A stretch of 64,000 nt of DNA from an uncultured Nitrospirota bacterium. Lineage in GTDB: Bacteria > Nitrospirota > Nitrospiria > Nitrospirales > UBA8639. The DNA lies in assembly GCA_937139405.1 (NCBI GenBank), contig CAKZPV010000002.1:1-64000 (forward strand), given 5' to 3'. The notes under the pieces were generated by a model, which saw only the letters and a program-made list of their open reading frames with translations, did not search any database and was not told the DNA's origin. The position numbers were made by a program, and so were the translations under genes. Positions 47,221 through 55,135 of the stretch are shown here, piece after piece. Numbering within the stretch: position 1 is the first letter of the stretch; every line of letters starts with the position of its first letter.

Positions 47221-48171
47221 ATGTTTATCGTCGGCCTTGTGCTAGCTGCAGTTTTTGGATCGTGGAGCGGTGTCATGGCTGAGGATAAACAAGCTGGTGA
47301 TTCACTCCGTAAAGGTACGGTTGATCGAAATACGATTAAAGTGCCAGATTTTTCAAGTCCTGCTATCTCCGCCCCTGAAGACGAAATTCCCTTTGCTGTT
47401 CCACAAGGACATGACCGTATTCTCTATCAATTGCGGGAAAAACAAACGCAAGAACCATTGATCTCTACTCCTGGAATCAAAGTTCCCTTTGCAGTTCCCA
47501 AAAGGGAGATCAGTATCCCCTATAAATTGCCGGAAGTAACATTGCCCTCTGATGTAACGGAGGAAGCGAGTAAGGCTCTTCAGGAGGTTCTTATTCAACT
47601 AGTCAAAGGAGATGAGCGTTACGCGAAGAAGTTAGGGTTTGAATCAGAAAATGAGGTGCATAATTGCATGCTTGGGCGACCCCTTCAGGTTTTTGAAATT
47701 GGTCTACGTGATTTGCATACTTATGGGAAAGACTCATCTTCTCTATCGAATCTTTTTTTGAACCAGGTAGAGGATCGAGAGCGAAAACGGGTTCCGATTA
47801 GATTGGTTTATCCCATTTGCCGGAAAGATACCGCTGAAAACCCAACTTGCACTGTGAAAAACATTAGGTCATCGGCGATCATTATATATTCTCCAGAGGA
47901 CTCTAAGTGGCATTTGGGGGGGCTTGGATTAGAGGTGCTCATTAAAGCTGTTTTTAAATTTGAAAGAGAAATAGAAAATTCTTTTATTCTGTGGGTTCCG
48001 CCATTAAATGGGTATTACTTAGGTACCTATCATTATAATTCCATGCAAATTATTCCTTTGGTCAAGGATCCCCGTTTTAAGGAGTTCACTCAAGGGGTAC
48101 CGGTGACAGGGGATTTTTTCACGGTACTCCAAAAAGTGGCCGGGAGCATTGATGAGAGATTGCCGCATTAA
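47221..48171 (+). CDS. Exported protein with internal VPFAVP repeats, unknown
   Basis: The protein has 316 residues from ATG 47221, after GGGGAGAATCCT. The signal peptide is MFIVGLVLAAVFGSWSGVMA. Near residues 40-105 two similar segments occur: EIPFAVPQGHDRILYQL and KVPFAVPKREISIPYKLP. A globular C-terminal region starts near 110, with LQVFEIGLRDLHTYGKDSSS and SKWHLGGLGLEVLIKAVFKF. No known domain was recognised. It follows the peptidase gene at 25 bp. Confidence 0.65.
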   Translation: MFIVGLVLAAVFGSWSGVMAEDKQAGDSLRKGTVDRNTIKVPDFSSPAISAPEDEIPFAVPQGHDRILYQLREKQTQEPLISTPGIKVPFAVPKREISIPYKLPEVTLPSDVTEEASKALQEVLIQLVKGDERYAKKLGFESENEVHNCMLGRPLQVFEIGLRDLHTYGKDSSSLSNLFLNQVEDRERKRVPIRLVYPICRKDTAENPTCTVKNIRSSAIIIYSPEDSKWHLGGLGLEVLIKAVFKFEREIENSFILWVPPLNGYYLGTYHYNSMQIIPLVKDPRFKEFTQGVPVTGDFFTVLQKVAGSIDERLPH

Positions 48172-48216
48172 CGTATAGAGCAAAATTAAAAAACTAATAG
48201 ATTAAAGGAGGAACCC

Positions 48217-48618
48217 ATGCTAAGCCACGCTGGAATTTTAAGTGAAATGAAACCCATCTTGCTCTCACTTCTCATGTTTTTGGTGCTAGGAGTAGGTTGT
48301 ACGAAAGTAAAGGTGGCGATGGAAACCTGTGCAGCTCCCTCTAGCAAGGCAACGCCGACGCTGCTCAGTGGACCACCAGCGACGGGGGGATGTGACAAAG
48401 ACGACTATTATGGAGGAGATGCACATAACTTTTTTAATGTGGAAACTAGGCAAGTCATACAAAACCCGGGAACTCATACTTGTAATACAGGGATACAAAA
48501 GCAATGTAAATCAAATGCCGGCAGTTGTGGGTTTGGAGGGCGTTTTCCATGCATCAATAAGTTTTATCCTAATAGTACCGGAGCCACTAGTGGGCAATGT
48601 GATTGTCGTTGTTCATGA
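48217..48618 (+). CDS. Small cysteine-rich lipoprotein
   Basis: The protein has 133 residues, with ATG 48217 after AAAGGAGGAACCC. The lipobox LVLGVGC is followed by TKVKVAMETC. The mature protein has about ten cysteines, including a dense C-terminal set (CKSNAGSC, FPCINKF, GQCDCRCS), typical of a small disulfide-knotted extracellular protein. Alternative in-frame ATG 48247 is less likely because no ribosome site precedes it. It lies 136 bp before exoprotein 2. Confidence 0.65.
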   Translation: MLSHAGILSEMKPILLSLLMFLVLGVGCTKVKVAMETCAAPSSKATPTLLSGPPATGGCDKDDYYGGDAHNFFNVETRQVIQNPGTHTCNTGIQKQCKSNAGSCGFGGRFPCINKFYPNSTGATSGQCDCRCS

Positions 48619-48754
48619 TGAAGATGAATTAGCAAAGGGCAAGCTTGTAATTTCCCGATAAAATTTTAGAGGCTTTTTGTTTTCCAGAAACACTATGTGT
48701 GGGCAAAGAATAATTCGCTCACACAACTTTCGGTTTAATTAGGTAGTTTAAAGA

Positions 48755-51715
48755 ATGATTCAAAATTTCTTTCAGTTGCCAAAAAGCAAGCATTCTACCT
48801 CAACGAGGAAAATGCAAATCGGAGTGGTTTTTCTCTTGGCCACCTATATTTGCTTAGGTAAAACAACTTTTGGTCAAGTTGCGTCGATTACTTCATCTGG
48901 ACTTGATACAAATGTAGTAAGCGGGATAGATATTGGGAACGGAGTGATTAAAATTGACATTGTTGGAGGGACGAGACCAGATGGAGGCTCCAATCTTTTT
49001 CATAGCTTTGGAGAATTTAATGTTCAAGAAAACCATATTGCTAACTTTTTGAACGATTCTGGTCTGCCGACTTCAAATATTCTTAGCCGGGTCACCGGTG
49101 GCAACCCCTCCAACATTCTTGGCACAATTCAAACCGAAGGATTCGGCAATGCCAACTTGTTCCTCATGAATCCAGCTGGGATTGTCTTTGGCTCAGATGC
49201 CACTTTGAATGTGGGCGGTGCCACCTATTTTACCACGACTGATTACCTAAGGCTTGCCGACGGAGTACAGTTTACCGCGGTGCCGAGTGCTCAGGATGTC
49301 ATGCTAAGCGTTGCGCCTGTTGCTGCATTTGGGTTTCTCGGCACTAATCCTGGCGCGATTTCGGCTGAGAGGAGTGCCTTATCTGTATCAGAAAGAGAAA
49401 CGCTTTCGCTCGTTGGGGGAAATGTCACCATCCGTAGCGGTCTCAATGCACCTGGTGGTCAGATCGTCTTAGTCAGTGTGGCCTCTCCTGGCGAAGTGTT
49501 GGCTGACACCTACGCTAGCGCTTCCAACGTGAACGGAGAGTCGTTCGCCACGATGGGGAATATTACCCTGTCGGAAGGAACCACGCTGGATGTTTCGGGT
49601 GATGCGGCTGGCACCGTTATCATCCAAGGTGGTGAGCTAATGATCACCAATGCCACGATCTCTGCCAATACAGGAGAAACTTCAGGAACAGCAGTAGCGA
49701 TTGATATCAATATTGAGGGGAACATATCCATCACTAGCGATACCGCATCAGTTATGACCGCAAAGGCAACTGGGACGGGGGATTCTGGTGAAGTAAATCT
49801 TCAATCAGGAAATTTAACCGTGGAATCTTTTATTTCAGATGATGTCACGGCTATAATCGATACCAGTAATTCTGGGGTCGGTAATAGCGGACGCGTTCAT
49901 CTAAAGACTGAAGATGGGAATCTCATTGTTGATGGTGGACCTTCAAGAGCCATCTTTATTGAGAGCGGATCTGGAGGAGACGGAAATGGTGGGAACGTTA
50001 CGATCACCGGAGGAAATATTGAATTTATCAGTACCAAAATTAGCACTGGAGATTTTAATCTGAGTGGTTTGGGCGCCGGTGGCACACTTGAAGTTCACGC
50101 AAATTCGATTAAAGCAGATGGAGCTTTTATAAATACAACTTCCAAAAATGGACGGGGTGGTGATCTTTTTTTTGAAGCAGAAAACATATCCCTTGTAGGT
50201 GCCAATATTGGGGTTCTCAGCCTATTAGGGGAAAGCCAAATAAACTTTGATGCCGAACATTTTGTAATGGATCAAAGCACTATCTTAAACCAAACAGCTT
50301 TGGCAGAAGGCGGAGGGATTACTATCAGTGCGAGGTCTGTGAATTTAATGAACCACAGTCAAGTTGCTAGTCAAACATTTGGAGATGGGGATGCTGGTCC
50401 AATACGAATTTTTGCAACGGATCACGTCACATTTTCTGATGATGGCACTGCCTTATTTGCTCCAGACCCGGGTGGGCTATTCACAAATTCCTTTGGTGAT
50501 CCAGGCCTTGGGATGAATGGAAATGCCGGTGCGATTGAAATTGATTCTCCCATGTTTACGATGACGGGTGGGACCCGTTTAAACAGCACCACAGAAAGTA
50601 ATGGACGAGGTGGAGACGTGAAGGTGATGGCCCAAAAGGTTCTTATTGATGGGCAAAGAAAGTCCGAAGTTTTTTCAGAAGCATTTGGACTAGGTAGTAC
50701 TCGTGCGAGTGGGATTTATACCCGAACGGTTGGAGGGTTCTGTAGTGGGTTCTGCGGAGACTCAGGGGATATTTTAATTGAGGGGGAATCGTTCGAGTTG
50801 GCCAATGGGGCTGTTCTAGATAGTGGGACAACAAGCAATGGCCGAGGTGGGGCGATTTTCGTGGGCATGTCCCAAAATATCTCTCTAGCCGGAACCCTGG
50901 ATGATGGCACTCCTGGTGGAATATTTAGCCGTTCTATAGACAGTACTCTAGATCCCGGCCAAGTCAATAAGGTGGCTACTATTTTCTTGGACGCAGGGAA
51001 GTCATTCTTTGTAAAAGATGGTGCTAATGTTTCTGCCAGCAGTCTAGGACCCGCTAATGCTGGCGATATTCAACTCACAGCGACCGATGTCATTCTGCTT
51101 GATGGGGCAACGGTAACCACTGAAGCAGCGCAAGCGTCAGGGGGGAACATCGAATTGAAAGCCGAAGAACTCATTCGATTAAACAAGAGTACTATTGCCA
51201 GTTCCGTGCAAGGTGATGAGAACACGGTTGGTGGCGATATTGATCTGGACCCGGAGTTTATTATTCTGCAGAATAGCCAAATCTTGGCGAATGCCGTTGA
51301 AGGGCAAGGTGGCAATATTTCCTTGGTAGCTACCAATGCGGTTTTGGTTGATCCATTTAGTAGGTTAGATGCGTCCTCAGCCTTAGGCGTGAGTGGCTCG
51401 GTGGATATCCAAGCCCCCATTCAAAATTTGAGTGGCACTATTGCCCCATTGCCGGAAGACACGGTTCCTGTAACCGCTCTGTATAGCGCGCGTTGTGCAG
51501 CCGGACAAAGTGGACATTTCAGTACCTTTGTCGATTCAAAAGCTGACAGTCTCTCCCCAACACCAGGTCGGTTACTTGCCAGTCCTTTGTTATCTCAAGC
51601 GGTTCAGGCTGTAGCTAATACTTCCAATGGCCTTCAAAACTCAGTCGTGCTCACTGCGTCGATTGCACCCATGTTACTTGGCCAAACTGATGTGCCTGCG
51701 ACGGCCTGCCCGTAG
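48755..51715 (+). CDS. TpsA-like haemagglutinin exoprotein 2
   Basis: The protein has 986 residues. An extended signal peptide (KMQIGVVFLLATYICLGKTT) precedes the TPS/haemagglutination domain: SNLFHSFGEFNVQENHIANF, NILSRVTGGNPSNILGTI, ANLFLMNPAGIVFGSDATLN. Glycine-rich beta-helix repeats follow to about residue 870. The C-terminal module, LVDPFSRLDASSALGVSGSV, IQAPIQNLSGTIAPLPEDTV and SARCAAGQSGHFSTFVDSK, ends ATACP. The TAG stop coincides with the first three bases of the duplicated block copy B. It closes the first lipoprotein cassette. Confidence 0.85.
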   Translation: MIQNFFQLPKSKHSTSTRKMQIGVVFLLATYICLGKTTFGQVASITSSGLDTNVVSGIDIGNGVIKIDIVGGTRPDGGSNLFHSFGEFNVQENHIANFLNDSGLPTSNILSRVTGGNPSNILGTIQTEGFGNANLFLMNPAGIVFGSDATLNVGGATYFTTTDYLRLADGVQFTAVPSAQDVMLSVAPVAAFGFLGTNPGAISAERSALSVSERETLSLVGGNVTIRSGLNAPGGQIVLVSVASPGEVLADTYASASNVNGESFATMGNITLSEGTTLDVSGDAAGTVIIQGGELMITNATISANTGETSGTAVAIDINIEGNISITSDTASVMTAKATGTGDSGEVNLQSGNLTVESFISDDVTAIIDTSNSGVGNSGRVHLKTEDGNLIVDGGPSRAIFIESGSGGDGNGGNVTITGGNIEFISTKISTGDFNLSGLGAGGTLEVHANSIKADGAFINTTSKNGRGGDLFFEAENISLVGANIGVLSLLGESQINFDAEHFVMDQSTILNQTALAEGGGITISARSVNLMNHSQVASQTFGDGDAGPIRIFATDHVTFSDDGTALFAPDPGGLFTNSFGDPGLGMNGNAGAIEIDSPMFTMTGGTRLNSTTESNGRGGDVKVMAQKVLIDGQRKSEVFSEAFGLGSTRASGIYTRTVGGFCSGFCGDSGDILIEGESFELANGAVLDSGTTSNGRGGAIFVGMSQNISLAGTLDDGTPGGIFSRSIDSTLDPGQVNKVATIFLDAGKSFFVKDGANVSASSLGPANAGDIQLTATDVILLDGATVTTEAAQASGGNIELKAEELIRLNKSTIASSVQGDENTVGGDIDLDPEFIILQNSQILANAVEGQGGNISLVATNAVLVDPFSRLDASSALGVSGSVDIQAPIQNLSGTIAPLPEDTVPVTALYSARCAAGQSGHFSTFVDSKADSLSPTPGRLLASPLLSQAVQAVANTSNGLQNSVVLTASIAPMLLGQTDVPATACP

Positions 51716-51846
51716 TCACGTGCCAATTCAACCAAGTCCGGACGGCGGAACATCTGGGTATCAGCCGACAAGGCCTGATCAAAAAAATCAACCGCTATCA
51801 TATCCGCGTCAAAGAACTGCGTGACGAGGTATACGAATCTCTCTGA
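51713..51846 (+). pseudogene. 3' fragment of the GAF-AAA+-Fis regulator gene
   Basis: 134 bp identical to the end of the regulator gene (45603-45736) follow exoprotein 2. They encode the Fis helix-turn-helix region but have no start of their own, and the first TAG serves as the exoprotein stop. This is a by-product of the duplication. Confidence 0.85.
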
Positions 51847-52034
51847 GTGTGAACGTTTCTCGCCACGCGAGTTGCGTATTGTTCCTTCCCGTTGACATTA
51901 TTTCGGTCCTTCTCTAGTCAGCCCGCCTGTAGCGAGCGGGGATCTCTCCGCAGCATCCTTCAGAAACCTTTATCTGCCATATTGTGATTCGAAATCTTCG
52001 ATGAGAGGTTTTCCCTAGAATTAAAGTGTTTTCG

Positions 52035-52069
52035 TATCCATTAAGATACAAAAGTTATCTAATGTGATA
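52035..52069 (+). promoter_or_regulatory. Tandem upstream activator sites, copy B
   Basis: The two TATC-N6-GATA dyads are conserved (52035-52048 and 52056-52069), again 21 bp apart and 137 bp before the -24 element. Only one base in the second spacer differs from copy A (taatgt versus taatgc). Confidence 0.6.
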
Positions 52070-52188
52070 CGAAAAAGAGCCTTCGGCTCTCTGTTGTGGT
52101 CATCAGTCGATTTAATTCAAGGCATCACAATGCTGTCGAGAAAGGGCGCTAGCCACGGAAAAAAAGAATGAGCATGTTTCCTTCAATA

Positions 52189-52202
52189 GGCACCGCAATT
52201 GC
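52189..52202 (+). promoter_or_regulatory. Sigma-54 -24/-12 promoter, copy B
   Basis: GG at 52189-52190 and GC at 52201-52202 in AGGCACCGCAATTGCTTT, identical to copy A. The distance to ATG 52605 is again about 390 nt after the predicted start site. Confidence 0.62.
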
Positions 52203-52604
52203 TTTAATTGTAATTATGTCTTATTGGAGTAATAATTCGCCAAATAAACCAAACTTTCAGAAGGAGGGTAGAAGAGAAAGAAGAGCGTGAGAAAAAGGGG
52301 AAGTGGAGTTATTGAAAATGGAGTAATACCTCTTATTTATATTTTATTCCGGTTTTGCTTAGTACGGCATCATAAATGTGCGCTCCATCCTCTCTTCTTC
52401 TCCCTAACAAAATCCTCATTAGAGCTCTAGCTTTTCAAGGGAATACCTAGAGATCACAGTAGCGAGGAAAAACGGAAACACTCAGAACGAGTCAATCGTT
52501 TCAAGGGCAAACTTATGGTCTGTTCTAGGTTTGGCTTGTATGGAAATTCCGTATCAATAAGATCCAATGTAATAAAAGTTATAAAACTATTATAGGGTTG
52601 ACCA

Positions 52605-53414
52605 ATGAAATTTTTTATCGAAGGTAAACAATTTTTGTTCTACATTTGTCTAGTCAGTCTTGGCGTTACAGGATGTGTCCAGGTTGGTGTAAATGGTGGG
52701 TTAACCGGTGACTCCTCTAATTGTGAGTTTGATCGCAATACTGGTCAAGTGATTTGTGCGGACTCTTGTGAAAAAACCTATGCACATACAGTGACTGTTG
52801 CCAAATCTGAGAGTTTAGACGTGTTAACTCCCGAGGTCGTGAATAGCATATTAGACGAAGGCCAAAGTGCAGCACTGGAGGATGAAGGATTTCCAGGGTC
52901 TCCTGGTGTTGGGTGCCAACTTTCCCTGAAATTATCTCCCGGTGGATTAAACATAATTATTGCCCCAAATACGGATGGAGGTACGGATACAGACGGGGAT
53001 GGATCAACTGACTTGACCCAATCTCAGGGTGGTGAAGGAATGTTTGAATCGAGACAAGATGATACGGTAAACACGGAGTGGGAATATATTACCCTGATGC
53101 AAAGACCGGAATGGGTGAAGGCGGTAAAGTCACTTTACGTCTGTGGGCTGGTAGGCCAGGGAATAGTCATTCGAAACTATCCGTCCCATTTCTCAGGTTG
53201 CTCGAGTGATTATCCGCACAAGCTCTCCATTGTCGAATACGATGGGCTACTGCCTATTGCTTATCATGGATCACTGTGGCTTCACGAAATAGGGCATACA
53301 AGGGGGAATAAGGATACGTGGGAACAAGATGATAGTTGGGTCATGTATGGAGCACCTTCAGAGAATTCTAAAAAATTGTCTTGTCGAGAATGCGCGAGAT
53401 TTCTTTTGCCATGA
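52605..53414 (+). CDS. Metzincin-type zinc metallopeptidase lipoprotein
   Basis: The protein has 269 residues. The lipobox LGVTGC gives a mature start at Cys24, followed by VQVGVNG. The catalytic motif HEIGHTRGNKD (227-237) is HExxHxxGxxD, and the following VMYG (Met247) is a Met-turn. This makes a metzincin with aspartate as the third ligand, as in snapalysin. NTDGGTDTDGDGSTDL (122-137) is a likely calcium-binding loop. Several cysteines may form disulfides. It is the first gene of the second cassette, in the place that the cysteine peptidase has in the first. Confidence 0.75.
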   Translation: MKFFIEGKQFLFYICLVSLGVTGCVQVGVNGGLTGDSSNCEFDRNTGQVICADSCEKTYAHTVTVAKSESLDVLTPEVVNSILDEGQSAALEDEGFPGSPGVGCQLSLKLSPGGLNIIIAPNTDGGTDTDGDGSTDLTQSQGGEGMFESRQDDTVNTEWEYITLMQRPEWVKAVKSLYVCGLVGQGIVIRNYPSHFSGCSSDYPHKLSIVEYDGLLPIAYHGSLWLHEIGHTRGNKDTWEQDDSWVMYGAPSENSKKLSCRECARFLLP

Positions 53415-53467
53415 TCGAGATAACAGGTGGTTGACCCTCTTTCCTTGAAAGGAGTCAAAGTAGGCGG

Positions 53468-54334
53468 ATGCTTAATAAATTGGTTGTCAGTGTAGTAATG
53501 GTGGGCCTAATAACTGCTGGAGGATGTGCAACTGATAGATCAAATTCTGGTAGCAAGACGATTAATCTACAGATGTTCTTTCAGGAATTTTTTCAGGGAT
53601 TTAAAAATCTTCTAAATCCCGGAACCGAGACTACCGATCAGCAGATGTCCGTTCAAGAATTTGTAAGTGTTCGGTTTGTTGACCGCTGGCCGGTGGTTGG
53701 GGCCTACCGATACGGCCCTAACTCCACAGCTCGATCCGCAGCAGTGGAAATTCTTGAGGACATCTTGGAAGATTCAAGCCAGAAATCGACTTGGGCCCAT
53801 AGTGTTGCCACGCTTGGTTTGCTTGGTGGCGAAAAAGCGAGGAGAGTCATTTTTAACTTTATTACGAAGCTTCAAGAGTTAACCTCCTTCTCCCTCTATG
53901 AACAAAGAGCAATGCATAGTGGTGTAGTAGCATTGGGTACGTGGGTCTGGACTAGCAAATATCGTCCGGATCTGGGCTTTGGTGGGCCCAGCATACAACC
54001 TGCCATTACGGCCTTAGAGAAATACGTCAAGAGCTGTGGAAATTTTCCTTCACATATTATCCATTCTCCAATTCCGATTATTTGCCCAGCAGTGGTGGAT
54101 GCTGGCTTGCAACGAGAGATTGCCCAGGCAGCACTTTTGGGTTTAGCACTGTCTGGAGATCAAACTGCGGGAACGGTTCTGCAGGATTTTGCAGGTGCGC
54201 CGGATGGCAATCCTGCGGTGAAGAATTTTATCCCTGAGGCACAGGCCGCACATGCGACGATCAAGCGGATGGGTTTGCTATGCTACTACGAGCCATACAG
54301 CTTTGAATGTCAACAAATGGCCGGCCGGCGTTAA
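53468..54334 (+). CDS. HEAT-like helical lipoprotein, unknown
   Basis: The protein has 288 residues. The lipobox LITAGGC is followed by ATDRSNSG. The mature protein is helical, with repeats such as ARSAAVEILEDILEDSSQKS and REIAQAALLGLALSGDQTAG that resemble HEAT-type units. The end has SCGNFPSHIIHSPIPIICPA and LLCYYEPYSFECQQM, with paired cysteines. No enzymatic motif is seen. It lies 53 bp after the metallopeptidase gene. Confidence 0.6.
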   Translation: MLNKLVVSVVMVGLITAGGCATDRSNSGSKTINLQMFFQEFFQGFKNLLNPGTETTDQQMSVQEFVSVRFVDRWPVVGAYRYGPNSTARSAAVEILEDILEDSSQKSTWAHSVATLGLLGGEKARRVIFNFITKLQELTSFSLYEQRAMHSGVVALGTWVWTSKYRPDLGFGGPSIQPAITALEKYVKSCGNFPSHIIHSPIPIICPAVVDAGLQREIAQAALLGLALSGDQTAGTVLQDFAGAPDGNPAVKNFIPEAQAAHATIKRMGLLCYYEPYSFECQQMAGRR

Positions 54335-54412
54335 AGCAACAAAAGCAAAGGTTTTATAAGTTCATATTTTTGAATAATTTTTTCAGTATTTAATACCCAA
54401 GGAGGGCTTATT

Positions 54413-54943
54413 ATGGGTGTCTTCAAGCAACTTATGCTCGTGTTTTTACTATTTCTGCTGCCAATTGGTTGCGTAGGGGTGGGTGTGAACGCCTCCCCTG
54501 ATGGTGTTCCAAAAGTAACAACCGTGGGTTGGCCGAGTAGTGTTAGTAGTAGTCCAGCCTGTCCACCTGGGACGCCACCCTGGTTATGTGGCGGTCCAGC
54601 TTGTCCCCCCGGGACGCCACCCTGGTTATGTGGCGGTCCAGCTTGTCCTCCCGGGACGCCACCCTGGTTATGTGGAGGTCCAGCTTGCCCAGCAGGAACG
54701 CCACCTTGGTTGTGTGGCGGTCCAGCATTACCGAATTCTTCGATGGCGGCCGTGGTTGAAGAGATCCATGCGAATGCAGCCAACACGGTTAGAATTTTTA
54801 AAGTCGAAGATTTGGCTGGACGGACCTGGTATTTGCCTCAACCACCGATTACGGTAACCGAAGACCCCACCGCACGGATTGCCGTCAATGATGTGGTGAC
54901 TATTGAGTTCACTGGTCACGGATCAATCATCCAGCGACCCTAG
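54413..54943 (+). CDS. Lipoprotein with four CPPGTPPWLCGGPA repeats
   Basis: The protein has 176 residues, with ATG 54413 after CAAGGAGGGCTTATT. The lipobox FLLPIGC precedes VGVGVNASPDG. Four tandem 14-residue repeats with consensus CPPGTPPWLCGGPA run over residues 49-104, each holding two cysteines and one tryptophan. A C-terminal domain follows (AAVVEEIHANAANTVRIFKV, NDVVTIEFTGHGSIIQRP) that looks like a small beta-fold. It lies directly upstream of exoprotein 3, as the small cysteine-rich lipoprotein does of exoprotein 2. Confidence 0.68.
   Translation: MGVFKQLMLVFLLFLLPIGCVGVGVNASPDGVPKVTTVGWPSSVSSSPACPPGTPPWLCGGPACPPGTPPWLCGGPACPPGTPPWLCGGPACPAGTPPWLCGGPALPNSSMAAVVEEIHANAANTVRIFKVEDLAGRTWYLPQPPITVTEDPTARIAVNDVVTIEFTGHGSIIQRP
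54557..54724 (+). repeat. 42-bp tandem repeat, four units, inside lipoprotein gene
   Basis: Units start at 54557, 54599, 54641 and 54683. The first three differ only at a few positions while the fourth has several synonymous and one or two coding changes (PPG to PAG). The repeats keep the reading frame, so copy number can change without a frameshift. Confidence 0.92.
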
Positions 54944-55135
54944 TACTCTGGATATGTCCTAATAATTTGTGAATTTTTTATCTGGATGCCTTGGCAGGAA
55001 ACTAGTTAAAGGAGATTGTTTTTGTGTATAAGTGGGAGTTTCACGTAATGGTGTGATAAGTTTTGCGGTATTACAGAAACAGTATGGTGAGACTACAGAT
55101 ACTTCCGTATCTGTTGCAACTCATTTAGGAACAAT

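Larger units (their letters stand above)
51713..52390 (+). repeat. Duplicated block, copy B (fragment plus promoter region)
   Basis: Second copy of the block at 45603-46280. The leading 260 bp look identical; later parts differ by scattered substitutions and small indels, yet the dyads, promoter and the region around them are retained. The small hairpin AGAGCC-TTC-GGCTCT at about 52075 is intact here but degraded in copy A. Its insertion placed a second promoter behind exoprotein 2. Confidence 0.92.

Noticed and set aside
54331-54786. Antisense frame across the 42-bp repeats, and the repeats as a possible CRISPR array
   Set aside because: The 42-bp units are directly adjacent without spacers and preserve a sense reading frame, so they are coding tandem repeats.
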